64,000 nt of DNA, from the NCBI GenBank assembly GCA_036005845.1, contig DASYQD010000127.1, forward strand, positions 1-64,000, in the 5' to 3' direction. Of the stretch, positions 7,041 to 16,012 are shown one piece after another. Made by a program: the position numbers and the translations under genes. The notes below the pieces were generated by a model. That model did no database searches. It worked only from the letters and a program-made list of their open reading frames with translations, and was not told the DNA's origin. This stretch comes from DASYQD01 sp036005845. GTDB lineage: Bacteria; Acidobacteriota; Thermoanaerobaculia; Multivoradales; JAIOJS01. Every line of letters starts with the position of its first letter. The stretch's first letter is position 1.

Positions 7041-8411
7041 CTACTCCACGACGATGCCCGGGCGCGAGATGCGAAGGACGTGCCGGGCGCCGTCGTGGGC
7101 GCTGCCGCGGGTCTTGATGATGCGCACGGTGCGCACCAGGTCGGGCCCGAGCTCCATGCCGAGGAGGAGGGTGTTGTCGCTCATCTCGGAGACGTCCTTG
7201 CCGCTGACCACGAAACCGAGCGGGGTGGCGCCCGCCGTTTCGACGGTGAGCATCGAGGTGACGCCCCGCTGCGCCAGCTCCTGAGAGAGGGCGTAGACGT
7301 AATCCGAGAACCGGCGCGGGTCGGCCGCCGCCTTGGAGAGGTCGCCAAGGGCGTCGACGACGATCCGCCGCACGCCGTGCGCATCGATGCGCCGCAACAG
7401 CTCCTGGATGATGGTGTCGATCTGCAGCTCGACGGGCGAGCTGTGCAGGAGGTCCAACCTGTCGGGGCGCAGCAGCGCGTCGGTGTCCCAGTCGAGGCTC
7501 TTCATGATGCGCCGCAGCTGCGACGGGCTCTCCTGGAAGTTGACGAGCAGGCCGGGCTCGCCGTCCTCCACGCCCTGGCGAAGGAAGTGGAGGCCCATCA
7601 GCGTCTTGCCCGAGCCCGACGGCCCGGCGAGCAGAGTCGAGGTGCCGCGCAGCCAGCCGGTCTCGATCATCGCGTCGAGGCCGCCGATGCCGGTCTGCAG
7701 CCGCTCCGGCTGGGGGTCGTAGGTGCGCCCGCTGGCGGCACCGACGAGCCGCGGGTAGACGGTGAGCCCGCCCGACGAGAGCGTGAAGGCGTGCTCGCCG
7801 TCGAGGAAGGAGCTGCCGCGCAGCTTCACCACCTGCAGGAAGCGGTCGTCGCGCGAGCCCGACTGCACGCGCCGCAGCTCGATGATGCCGTCGGCCACCG
7901 CGAACTCGGGCGAGCGGCCGGTCAGCTCGTGGGCGTACTCGCCGACCCACAGCGCGGTGACGTCGTAGGCGGCCAGCACGCTGGCGACGTCGAAGACGGT
8001 GGCCCGCCACTGCGCGGGATCGGGCGCCAGCTCCATGATCGCCTTGAACGAGTCGATGACGACCACGCTCGGGCGCCGCTGCTCGATGAGCTGGGCCATG
8101 CGTTCGGCGAGCGATTCGGGGCGGTCGCGCAACGGCTCCGCCAGCGTGTCGTAGTGCACCTCGCGGCCGACGCGGTCGACGTCGGCGAAGCGCAGCTCCT
8201 GCAGGTAGGTGACCACCTTCGTCAGCGGCTCGGAGAGGGTGGTGAGGTAGACGACCGGCCGCTCGGCGGTGCCGTTGGCGAAGGCGAGCTGCTGGGCGAG
8301 GATGGTCTTGCCCGTTCCCGGCAGCCCCATGACGATGTTCACCGAGTTCTTCGGCAGGCCGCCGCCGAGGATGCGGTCGAGCGCGGCGTTGCCGGTGCTA
8401 AGCCGTTGCAT
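7041..8411 (-). CDS. Two-domain KaiC-like RecA ATPase
   Basis: A 456-residue protein with two KaiC/RadA-type ATPase domains. The N-terminal domain has Walker A GLPGTGKT (about 29-36) and a Walker B-like strand VVVIDSF. The C-terminal domain has Walker A GPSGSGKT near 254 and the strand IVVDALG. It is shorter than cyanobacterial KaiC (about 519 residues) and lacks an obvious Ser-Thr autophosphorylation pair, so a clock role is unlikely. Such proteins occur widely beside two-component genes, probably as signalling or scaffold ATPases. Its start overlaps the end of the receiver gene by 14 bases, and the kinase follows five bases after its stop, giving a tight receiver-ATPase-kinase operon. Confidence 0.88.
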   Translation of the reverse strand: MQRLSTGNAALDRILGGGLPKNSVNIVMGLPGTGKTILAQQLAFANGTAERPVVYLTTLSEPLTKVVTYLQELRFADVDRVGREVHYDTLAEPLRDRPESLAERMAQLIEQRRPSVVVIDSFKAIMELAPDPAQWRATVFDVASVLAAYDVTALWVGEYAHELTGRSPEFAVADGIIELRRVQSGSRDDRFLQVVKLRGSSFLDGEHAFTLSSGGLTVYPRLVGAASGRTYDPQPERLQTGIGGLDAMIETGWLRGTSTLLAGPSGSGKTLMGLHFLRQGVEDGEPGLLVNFQESPSQLRRIMKSLDWDTDALLRPDRLDLLHSSPVELQIDTIIQELLRRIDAHGVRRIVVDALGDLSKAAADPRRFSDYVYALSQELAQRGVTSMLTVETAGATPLGFVVSGKDVSEMSDNTLLLGMELGPDLVRTVRIIKTRGSAHDGARHVLRISRPGIVVE

Positions 8412-8835
8412 CGGTCGCGCCTCCCTCCGGCCCGTTTCCCTGGCGCTGATGCGCGAGCAGGGCCTCGATCGACTGCACGAGCCGCGCGTCGTCGAGCGGC
8501 TTGCGCAGGAAGCCGTCGGCGCCGGCGTCGCGGGCCCGCTGCTCGGCGGCGAGGATGCTGAAGATGACCACCACGATCGAGCGCGTCTCGGGATCGGACT
8601 TGAGCGCGCGGCAGACGCTCAGCCCGTCGAGGCCGGCGACGAGGATCTCGGCGACGACGATGTCGGGGCGGAGGCGCTGCGCCGTCTCGAGCGCCTGATT
8701 GCCGTCGACGGCGAGCTCGACCGCGTAGCCGGCCTGCTCGAGGAAGTAGCGCTCCAGGCGCCGCATCTGCGGGTCCTGCTCGACGACCAGGATGAGGGCC
8801 CGGCCGGTGCGCGGGGCCGCGGGTTCGGGTTGCAT
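8398..8835 (-). CDS. Atypical response-regulator receiver protein
   Basis: A 145-residue single-domain receiver. The fold is clear (ALILVVEQDPQMRRLERYFL, RPDIVVAEILVAGLDGLSVC, DGFLRKPLDD), but the active site is altered. The acidic pair reads Glu19-Gln20 instead of Asp-Asp, and the phospho-acceptor is Glu63 (codon 8647-8649) instead of Asp. The conserved Lys in RKPLD is kept, and the Ser/Thr switch position is probably Ser in VVIFSI. Glu in place of Asp often mimics constitutive phosphorylation, so the protein may be a locked partner of the downstream KaiC-like ATPase. It is first in the operon; 84 bases separate it from the divergent gene at 8920. Confidence 0.88.
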   Translation of the reverse strand: MQPEPAAPRTGRALILVVEQDPQMRRLERYFLEQAGYAVELAVDGNQALETAQRLRPDIVVAEILVAGLDGLSVCRALKSDPETRSIVVVIFSILAAEQRARDAGADGFLRKPLDDARLVQSIEALLAHQRQGNGPEGGATDATA

Positions 8836-8919
8836 GACCGGTTGTGCGTCCGCCAGAGCGGGCGAATTGTGTCATGTGGCGCCAGCGCGAGGCCACGCGC
8901 GCCGATAGAATCCGGCGCC

Positions 8920-9678
8920 ATGCCCGCCTTCGACGTCTACGTCGGCATCCGCTACTCCGGCCGCAAGGCGCCGGCCGAGAAGATCGACGACCTGCTCGTC
9001 TTCGCGGCCCGCGGCGACCACGAGCCGTACCGCGAGCTCAACCGCGACGACGGCGAGGGCCGCTTCAGCCGCCAGGAGCTGGCACAGTGGCTGCTCGCCA
9101 AGCTGGGCGAAGAGGAGCGCGTCGTCGTCGGCATCGACCACGCCTTCTCCTTCCCGCAGAGCTACATGCACCGTCATGGGCTGGAGAGCTGGGAAGCCTT
9201 CCTGCGCGACTTCGAGGAGAACTTCCCGACCCACCGGGTATCGATCAAGGACCTGCTGCCGGGCCTCAGCGTGCTGGGCAGCGACGACGAGCAGCGGCTG
9301 ACCGGCCGCTGGACCGCCGAGCCGAAGAGCGTCTTCTCGTTCAGCGACCTCAAGGACAACGCCGCGCGGGCAGCGCACGCCGGGCTGCCGTGGCTGTCGT
9401 ACCTGCGGCGGGCGGGAGAGCGCGTCCACTTCTGGCCCTTCGACGGCTTCGCGGTGCCGGAAGGGAAGTCGGTGGTGGCGGAGGTGCGCCCGGCGCGGCT
9501 CAAGTACCGCTACACCCGCGAAGGCCTCGACCGCCAGGAGCACGAGGCGTTCGCCATCTGCGCCTGGCTCCAGGATCGCGACCGCCTCGACCTGCTGCGC
9601 CCCTACTTCGAGCCGCCGCTGTCGGAGGCGGAGAAGCAGCGGGCGCAGCTCGAGGGGTGGATCCTGGGCGTGGCGTAG
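8920..9678 (+). CDS. DUF429-like predicted RNase H-fold protein
   Basis: A 252-residue protein starting at ATG 8920. The open frame runs on upstream, but that stretch overlaps the divergent receiver gene. The opening VYVGIRYSGR and the later VVVGIDHAFSFP place acidic or polar residues at the ends of two beta strands, like the DUF429 family of predicted RNase H-like nucleases. The remaining sequence contains conserved-looking aromatic and charged blocks (HFWPFDGF, VVAEVRPARLKYRY). The Asp normally expected in the first strand is not evident (GIRYSG), so catalytic competence is doubtful. It is divergently transcribed from the KaiC-like operon and followed after 15 bases by a membrane-protein gene. 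Confidence 0.6.
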   Translation: MPAFDVYVGIRYSGRKAPAEKIDDLLVFAARGDHEPYRELNRDDGEGRFSRQELAQWLLAKLGEEERVVVGIDHAFSFPQSYMHRHGLESWEAFLRDFEENFPTHRVSIKDLLPGLSVLGSDDEQRLTGRWTAEPKSVFSFSDLKDNAARAAHAGLPWLSYLRRAGERVHFWPFDGFAVPEGKSVVAEVRPARLKYRYTREGLDRQEHEAFAICAWLQDRDRLDLLRPYFEPPLSEAEKQRAQLEGWILGVA

Positions 9679-9693
9679 GAGCGGAGGCGCGGA

Positions 9694-11463
9694 GTGGGGC
9701 CGCGCGAGGGTGGGGTGGAGCAGGCTGGGCGCGAGGGCGCGCGTGACGGCGCAGCGGCCCGCGAGCTTCGTGCGGAGGCGCTGGGGAGGCAGCTCCAACT
9801 CGGCGATGCGGCGAGTGCCGATCGACCGGCGGCGCCTGCGAAGGCGAACGCTGGGCGGAGGGTTCCCGGGATCGTGTGGGCGATGGCACTCGGTGTCGCC
9901 GTGCTGCGGGCGCTGCCGTTCCTGCAATTGCTGTGGACTGGGCCTCCACGTGGCTACGCCTACCTGCCGATCGGCTATATCCCCAAGGACTGGCTCGCCT
10001 ACGTCGCGCTGATCCGCCAGCCGCGCGACACCGGGCGGCTGCTGCTCGCCAATCCCTTCACGACGGAGCCGCAGGACGGGCGGTTCGTGCTGCTGTTCCA
10101 CCAGGCGCTGGGCGCGGTACACGCGGCCATCGGAATCGATCCGTTCTGGCTGCTCGAACTCTCGCGGGTGCCGCTGCTGCTGGTGTTCTTCGCGGTGCTG
10201 TGGCGGTTCGTCGGACACGTCTTCGCGGAGCGGCGCGAGCGCGTGTGGGCGTGCGGGTTGGTGGCGTTCGCCGGTGGGCTCGAGCCCTTCGTGCTGCCGG
10301 TCGCGCACGCGGCGTTGCCGGGAGCGATCGCGGAGCACATGGAGAGAGACCTGTGGCCGCTCTACGGCTGGAGCGGCTTCGGCTCCTTCTACAACCCGCT
10401 GTGGATCGCGGCGCTCATCCTGCTGCTGGTGATCCTGCGGCCGCTGCTGCAGCCGGGCGGGCCGAGGGGATGGCGCGACTACATGCAGGCGGGCGTCGGG
10501 TTCGTGGCGCTGGCGCTCACCCACTCGTATTCGGCCATCCTGCTCGCGGCTATCTTGGGCGGAGTGGCGGCGGTCGAGCTCGCGATCGAGCCGCGAGCCG
10601 GCTGGGGTCGGCTGCGGAGAGCCGCAATCGCGCTGGCGCCGGCGGCCGTGGTGGTGGGAGCGATCACCGCGTGGCAGCTGCGCGATCCCGTCTTTCGCGC
10701 CTCGGCAGGTGGAGTCGTCGGCGCGCAGGCGGCATCGCTCTTCTGGCTGCCGATCACCCATGGCGTGCTCGCCTTCTTCGCGCTGCGCGGTTTTCAGCGC
10801 TGGGCGAGCGAGCGACACCCGTGGCGGCTCGCAATCGGTGGCTGGCTGCTGGGCGTCGCGCTCCTCGCCTCGTCGACCGTGCTCAACGGCTACCACTTCA
10901 TCTTCGGCCTCCAAGTGCCGCTATGCATCGCCGCCGCGCCGGCGATCGCAGAGCTGGTCGAGCAAGCGCGCGTGCGGGCCGGCTGGCGTTGGGTGCCGGT
11001 AGGTGCGGTCGCCCTGCTGCTGTTTGCCTCACCCATCTGGATCACCGCCCGCGCCCTCCGCGACGCCCGCGAGCAAAGCGTCGTGCCGCGCTCCTACGTC
11101 CCCGTCCTCGCCGACCTGCGCTCCGCGTCGCCGACCAACGTCCTCGCCCCACCCGAGCTCGGCAACCTCATCCCCGCCCTCACCCCGCATCGAGTCTGGC
11201 TGGGCCAGTGGTTCATGACCCCCGACTACGCCACCCGCAGCCGTTGGTACGCCCTGATGGTCGAGCAGCCAGAATCGCAGGTCCCGATCCTTCGCGCCCT
11301 CGTCGACCAACACCGAATCGGCGCCCTCGTCGTGCCAACCACGTCAGCAGGGCGAATCGCTGCGACCCTCGCGCCGCGAGTGGAGCGCGTGGTGGGCGAA
11401 GGCGATCTCGCCACGATCTATCTGTCCACCAACTCTGGTCGCGCCGCCGGCACTGTCCGCTGA
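9694..11463 (+). CDS. Polytopic membrane protein, possible GT-C-type
   Basis: A 589-residue protein with roughly ten predicted transmembrane helices between residues 60 and 450, and a soluble C-terminal part (about 455-580, PRSYVPVLADLRS onward). The architecture of a large multi-helix body with a C-terminal domain, plus an early loop with charged residues (YIPKDWLAYVALI), is reminiscent of GT-C glycosyltransferases or related uncharacterised integral membrane proteins. No decisive catalytic motif was found. The N-terminal 55 residues are polar and may not be translated; GTG 9694 is used because it follows a GGAGG-like site 15 bases after the previous stop. The substrate is unknown. Confidence 0.6.
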   Translation: MGPREGGVEQAGREGARDGAAARELRAEALGRQLQLGDAASADRPAAPAKANAGRRVPGIVWAMALGVAVLRALPFLQLLWTGPPRGYAYLPIGYIPKDWLAYVALIRQPRDTGRLLLANPFTTEPQDGRFVLLFHQALGAVHAAIGIDPFWLLELSRVPLLLVFFAVLWRFVGHVFAERRERVWACGLVAFAGGLEPFVLPVAHAALPGAIAEHMERDLWPLYGWSGFGSFYNPLWIAALILLLVILRPLLQPGGPRGWRDYMQAGVGFVALALTHSYSAILLAAILGGVAAVELAIEPRAGWGRLRRAAIALAPAAVVVGAITAWQLRDPVFRASAGGVVGAQAASLFWLPITHGVLAFFALRGFQRWASERHPWRLAIGGWLLGVALLASSTVLNGYHFIFGLQVPLCIAAAPAIAELVEQARVRAGWRWVPVGAVALLLFASPIWITARALRDAREQSVVPRSYVPVLADLRSASPTNVLAPPELGNLIPALTPHRVWLGQWFMTPDYATRSRWYALMVEQPESQVPILRALVDQHRIGALVVPTTSAGRIAATLAPRVERVVGEGDLATIYLSTNSGRAAGTVR

Positions 11464-11675
11464 AGCCCCGAGTCCCGATAGTGGGACGAGTGCGAGTGCG
11501 GCGGACAGGCTGCGGTAAGTTGTGGCCCCATCGCAGTAGCAGCTAACTTCCGGCACTGCAAGCTGATAGAGCGCGGCCGTCGAGCTGGCTCGGCGGCTGC
11601 ACTCGGCCGGCGCCGAGCAGCGTCTCGCACCCCATGACGTTGCGCGCCATCAACGCCGACCACGGAAAAGCGCCC

Positions 11676-14120
11676 ATGCTCATCGAAAAGACCCTCGCCG
11701 CCGGCCGTGACCTTCGCTTCGCGTTGAAGTCGCTGCGCCGTTCGCCCGGCTTCAGCTTCATCGCCGTCGTCACGCTGGCGCTCGGCATCGGCGCCAATAC
11801 GTCGATGTTCAGCGTGCTCAACGGCTACATGCTGCGGCCGACGCCGTATCCCGATCGCGCGCGGCTCGAGCGGATCTTCCGCGGCACGGCGCGGGACTCG
11901 CGCGGCGGTGTGTCGGCGGCCGACTACCTCGATCTGAAAGCGGCGGCGGAAGGCTACGGCGAGATCGCGGCCTACGCCACGACGGAGATGAGCATCTCGG
12001 AGCAGGGCAGGCCGGCCGAGATGGCCGTCGGCGCGCGCACGTCCACGAACCTCTTCGACCTGCTCGGCGCCAAGCCCCGGCTAGGCCGCACGTTCCGCCC
12101 CGACGAGGACGTGCTCGGCCGCCACCGCGAGCTCGTCCTGAGCGACCGCTACTGGCACAAACGCTTCGGTGGCGACCCGGCGATCCTCGGCCGCACCGTG
12201 CGGGTCGACGGCGAGCCGTACACGGTCGTCGGCGTGCTGCCCGAGGGCTTCAGCGACTGGCGGCACCTGAGCTGGGTCGACGCCTTCCGGCCGCTGGCCC
12301 TCGACGAGAAGGAGCGAGCCGACCGCAGCGCCACCTGGCTGCGCCTCGTCGGGCGCCGCTCGCCCGCGGTGTCGCCTATTCAAGCGGCCGGCTTCATCGA
12401 CGCCTTCGGCCGCCGCCTGGCGAAGGATCATCCCGCCGTCGACGCCGACACCGCGTGGCGTACGGTCGCGATCGACGACAGCTTCCTGGCCAGCAGCGCG
12501 AAGGCGATCATGGCGATGCTCGTCGGGCTCTCCGCCTTCGTGCTGCTCATCGCCTGCTCGAACCTCGCCAACCTGCTGCTCGCGCGCACCATCGCCCGCG
12601 CACGCGAGTTCGCGTTGCGCGCTGCCCTCGGCGCCTCGCGCGCGCGCGTGCTGCGGCCGCTCCTCGCGGAGTCGTTGCTGCTCGCCTTCGCCGGCGGCGT
12701 GGGCGCCCTCTTCGTCGCCAAGTGGACCTTTGCCTGGATGGCGGTCGCCAGCCGCGACGACAACGGCGTCGGCGTCGACTTCGTCATGGACTGGCACGTT
12801 CTGGGCTGGGGCTTCGCCGCCTGCCTCTTCACCGCGCTCGCCTTCGGCGTCGCGCCGGCGCTCTTCGCCTCGCGGCTCGACCTCAACAGCACGTTGAAGA
12901 GCGGCTCGCGCGGCGCCACGGGCGGCCGCCGGCACCGCCGCTTCCGCAACCTGCTCATCGTGGCGCAGTTCGCGCTTGCCATGGTGCTGCTCGCCGGGGC
13001 GGCGCTCTTCGTGCGCGGGCTCGACGAGCTCAACGGCCGCCGAGAGGGGTGGCGATCGGACCAGCTCGTCACCGCGTCGATGGTCCTCACGCCCTCCGCG
13101 TACCCGCACGACAGCGACATCGCCGGGCTCCAGCAACGCGCCCTCGACCGCATCGAAGGGCTGCCCGGCGTCGCCTCGGCGAGCCTCTCCTGGGCGATGC
13201 CGTTCTTCGGCGTCGACGAGCTGCGCAAGTACCTCGTCGCCGGCCGCGACGTGCCGGAGCCGGGCCACGAGCCGGCGGCCGTCGTCAACGGCGTCAGCCC
13301 GCATTACTTCGAGACCGTCGGCACGCGCCTGATCGGCGGCCGCGCCTTCGACCGCCGCGACGAGCTCGACGCGCCGAAGGTGTACGTGGTCAACGAGGCG
13401 ATGGCGCGCGGCCTCTTCGGCGGCGAGAGCGCGATCGGCAAGCGCATCGCGCCCGCCGGCGGCAAGACCGTCGAGTGGGGCGAGATCGTCGGCGTCGTCG
13501 CCAACGTGCGCTCCATCGACCCGTCGCCGCCGCGGACGAGCTACCAGCTCTACGTGCCGATGGCGCAGGAGCCGCGCCGCTCGAACGAGCTCGCCGTGCG
13601 CGCCGCCGGCGTGCCGCCGTTCGCGCTCGTCGACCGCATCCGCACCGCGATGATGGGCATCGACGCCGACCTGCCGCTGCGCAAGCTGCAGCCGGCGGAG
13701 AACACCATCGCGCGCGTCAACTACCAGCTCGGTGTGCTGCGCAGCATCCTCTCCGCCATGGGGCTGCTCGGGCTGGGGCTCGCCATCCTCGGCATCTACG
13801 GCGTCATCGCGCGCACCACCGCGCAGCGCACCGGCGAGTTCGGCATCCGCATGGCGGTCGGCGCGCAGACGAAGGACATCCTGCGGCTGGTGCTGACGTC
13901 GGGAGCGAAGCTGGCCGTCATGGGCTCGGCGATCGGCCTCGTCGGAGCCTTCGGCGTCGGGCGGTTGCTCGCGGCGGCCTTCCCGGCGATCCACACCGAC
14001 AGCGTCGCGGTGCTGGTCGGCGTCACGCTGCTGCTCGTCGCCATCGCGCAAGTCGCCTGCTACCTGCCGGCGCGCCACGCGGCGAAGGTGAGCCCCAGCC
14101 AGACGCTCTGGTCGGAGTGA
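11676..14120 (+). CDS. MacB/FtsX-type ABC permease (ADOP-like)
   Basis: An 814-residue duplicated permease with two MacB_PCD/FtsX units. The first helix follows DLRFALKSLRRSPGF (SFIAVVTLALGIGANTSMFS), then comes a large periplasmic domain (about 40-265), a three-helix FtsX core, a linker, and a second unit starting near residue 425 (FRNLLIVAQFALAMVLLAGA) and ending with three helices. This matches acidobacterial duplicated orphan permeases, which are numerous in Acidobacteria and lack an adjacent ATPase; none is next to it here. The usual N-terminal cytoplasmic extension is absent. ATG 11676 has a GGAAAA-like site; ATG 11634 would add 14 residues. The role is probably export or mechanotransmission of an unknown substrate. 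Confidence 0.85.
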   Translation: MLIEKTLAAGRDLRFALKSLRRSPGFSFIAVVTLALGIGANTSMFSVLNGYMLRPTPYPDRARLERIFRGTARDSRGGVSAADYLDLKAAAEGYGEIAAYATTEMSISEQGRPAEMAVGARTSTNLFDLLGAKPRLGRTFRPDEDVLGRHRELVLSDRYWHKRFGGDPAILGRTVRVDGEPYTVVGVLPEGFSDWRHLSWVDAFRPLALDEKERADRSATWLRLVGRRSPAVSPIQAAGFIDAFGRRLAKDHPAVDADTAWRTVAIDDSFLASSAKAIMAMLVGLSAFVLLIACSNLANLLLARTIARAREFALRAALGASRARVLRPLLAESLLLAFAGGVGALFVAKWTFAWMAVASRDDNGVGVDFVMDWHVLGWGFAACLFTALAFGVAPALFASRLDLNSTLKSGSRGATGGRRHRRFRNLLIVAQFALAMVLLAGAALFVRGLDELNGRREGWRSDQLVTASMVLTPSAYPHDSDIAGLQQRALDRIEGLPGVASASLSWAMPFFGVDELRKYLVAGRDVPEPGHEPAAVVNGVSPHYFETVGTRLIGGRAFDRRDELDAPKVYVVNEAMARGLFGGESAIGKRIAPAGGKTVEWGEIVGVVANVRSIDPSPPRTSYQLYVPMAQEPRRSNELAVRAAGVPPFALVDRIRTAMMGIDADLPLRKLQPAENTIARVNYQLGVLRSILSAMGLLGLGLAILGIYGVIARTTAQRTGEFGIRMAVGAQTKDILRLVLTSGAKLAVMGSAIGLVGAFGVGRLLAAAFPAIHTDSVAVLVGVTLLLVAIAQVACYLPARHAAKVSPSQTLWSE

Positions 14121-14209
14121 CGCGCGCGGCCGGTAGTTGGTCAGAAACGCGGCCCTGCCGTCGAACTCCACGGAAAGTCGACATAGCTCGACTTGAAAAA
14201 GGAGTTGCC

Positions 14210-15316
14210 ATGGCACGCCGTCCCCGTTCGCGCAATCGCTCGTATCCGAAGCAGCAGCCGCCGCCGGCCAACTACCCGAAGCCCCGCTGCCGCAACCTGC
14301 CGCGGCCCGTTCCGCCGCTGCCGGCCGAGGTCATGGCCGACCCGCGCCGGGCGGCGGCGATCCTCGGCACCCGCACCAAATGGGTGAACGGGACGATGCT
14401 CCACTACTGTTTCTTCGGCGGCAGCTCGCGCTACGCCGTTCCGAAGACGCAGGCCGACGCCATCCGCGGCGCCTTCGCGGCGTGGAAGGCGACCGGCATC
14501 GGCCTCGAGTTCGTCGAGGTCAAGCAGTTGAGCGAAGCCGAGGTCCGCATCGGCTACTCGCTCGCCGACGGCAGCTCGGCGTCGTCGGTGGGGCGCGACG
14601 TGCTGAACGTGCCGCTCACCGAGCCGACGACCGTCTACGGCTGGGACCTCACCTCGCCCTATGGGCGCGGCACCGCGCTGCACGAGCTCGGTCACGTGCT
14701 GGGCATGGAGCACGAGCACCAGAACCCGTTCGCCGGCATCAAGTGGCACGAGGAGGCGGTCTACGACGCGCTGGCCAAGCCGCCCAACGGCTGGGACCAC
14801 GACACGACGTTCCACAACATCCTCGAGAAGCTCTCGCAGCAGCAGGTCCAGGGCTCGACGTGGGACCCCGACTCGATCATGGAGTACGAGTTCGAGCCCG
14901 GCCTCATCGACGAGCCGCAGCAGTACGACCTCAACGGCCTGACGCCGCCGGGGACGCTGTCGGCCGCCGACAAGGAGTGGGCGCTCAAGTGGTACCCGGC
15001 GCTGAAGGCGCCCAAGGTGCTACAGCCGTTCCAGCCCGTGGCCTTGGACCTCGCCGCCGGCCAGCAGCTCGACGTCGCCATCGAGCCCGCCGCGTCGCGG
15101 CGCTACACGATCGAGACCAAGGGCGCGTCGGACACCCTGCTCGTGCTCTTCGAGGAGGTCGACGGCGAGCCACGCTTCCTCGCCGGCGACGACGACAGCG
15201 GCGAAGACCGCAATGCGCGCATCGCCTACAAGCTGTTCCAGGGGCGGCGCTACTTCGTCAGGCTGCGGCTCTACTACCCGGGGCAGTCGGGCAAGACGTC
15301 GCTGTCGTATTCGTAG
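14210..15316 (+). CDS. Astacin/matrixin-type zinc metallopeptidase with PPC domain
   Basis: A 368-residue protein preceded by a strong ribosome-binding site (AAAAAGGAG, five bases before ATG). The zinc motif HELGHVLGMEHEH (about residue 160) is the extended HExxHxxGxxHEH of astacin-like metzincins, and SIMEYEF downstream is the Met-turn region. Residues about 270-368 resemble a bacterial pre-peptidase C-terminal (PPC) beta-sandwich (LDLAAGQQLDVAIEPAASRR, GDDDSGEDRNARI). The N terminus is basic and Pro-rich with no hydrophobic signal peptide, which is odd for this family. It may be leaderless, exported another way, or act inside the cell. A small helical gene follows in the same direction. Confidence 0.85.
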   Translation: MARRPRSRNRSYPKQQPPPANYPKPRCRNLPRPVPPLPAEVMADPRRAAAILGTRTKWVNGTMLHYCFFGGSSRYAVPKTQADAIRGAFAAWKATGIGLEFVEVKQLSEAEVRIGYSLADGSSASSVGRDVLNVPLTEPTTVYGWDLTSPYGRGTALHELGHVLGMEHEHQNPFAGIKWHEEAVYDALAKPPNGWDHDTTFHNILEKLSQQQVQGSTWDPDSIMEYEFEPGLIDEPQQYDLNGLTPPGTLSAADKEWALKWYPALKAPKVLQPFQPVALDLAAGQQLDVAIEPAASRRYTIETKGASDTLLVLFEEVDGEPRFLAGDDDSGEDRNARIAYKLFQGRRYFVRLRLYYPGQSGKTSLSYS

Positions 15317-15388
15317 CTGTCGGTACTCGTCGCGGCGGGGGCGGGCGCGCCGGTAGTAGGATCCCATCAGGTCGAAGGGAGGCGCGCC

Positions 15389-16006
15389 ATGTTCTTCAGC
15401 CACCCGAACCCCGCGAAGCTGGCGGCGAACAACGATCTGCACGGGCTGTTCAACTGCGTGGTGGGCAAGGACCAGAACGCCGCCAAGCAGGCGGCGGCGT
15501 TGCTGGCCGGCCTCGTCGACGACTTCGACGATGCGCCGGGCACGCACGAGGTGCTGCGCGACTTAGAAGGCGACGCCTCGCCGATGGCGGTGTACGCGCT
15601 CGCCTGCGTCGTGCGCCACGGCTTCGAGAGGAGCTCGCACGTGAAGTCGGTGGCGGCGCTGGCGCTTTACCGGTTGCACGCCGTCGGCGAGCTGCAGAAG
15701 ATCGTCGAGGAGCTTCGCAACGGCGAGCATGCCGGCAAGACGCTGCACGCGCAGCTCTCGCACGACGTGCTGAGTGCCGCGGTGCGCGCCCACGACGCGG
15801 CGACGGCGCAGTTCATCCTCGTCAACGGGCAGTTCGCTTCGGCGGGCGAGGTCGCGCCCGGGCTCGAGCTGCTGCTCTCGACGGGTGGCGATGCCGCCGT
15901 CGCGGGTGTGGTCGCCGATCCGGCCGTGTTCTCGCCTGCGGTCAAGGGAGCGGGGCAGAACGCCGCCGGCGGCGGTGCGCCCGCGGCCTCCGAGATCTCG
16001 GCTTAG
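15389..16006 (+). CDS. Small alpha-helical hypothetical protein
   Basis: A 205-residue, Ala-rich protein preceded by GAAGGGAGG, nine bases before the ATG at 15389. The sequence reads as consecutive helices (KQAAALLAGLVDDF, MAVYALACVVRHGFE, HVKSVAALALYRLHAV), suggesting a HEAT/ARM-like or helical-bundle scaffold. The last 25 residues are Gly/Ala-rich and probably disordered. No signal peptide or catalytic motif is present. It follows the metallopeptidase after 72 bases and ends six bases before the convergent ABC permease. I recognise no family. Confidence 0.65.
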   Translation: MFFSHPNPAKLAANNDLHGLFNCVVGKDQNAAKQAAALLAGLVDDFDDAPGTHEVLRDLEGDASPMAVYALACVVRHGFERSSHVKSVAALALYRLHAVGELQKIVEELRNGEHAGKTLHAQLSHDVLSAAVRAHDAATAQFILVNGQFASAGEVAPGLELLLSTGGDAAVAGVVADPAVFSPAVKGAGQNAAGGGAPAASEISA

Positions 16007-16012
16007 CGCGCG

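Noticed and set aside
7041..8411. KaiC circadian clock protein
   Set aside because: No kaiA or kaiB, shorter than clock KaiC, no obvious phosphorylation Ser-Thr pair; better called KaiC-like.
12081..14216. Minus-strand open frame (711 codons) opposite the permease
   Set aside because: Fully antisense to a well-supported MacB/FtsX gene and made of low-complexity Arg/Ala/Glu sequence.
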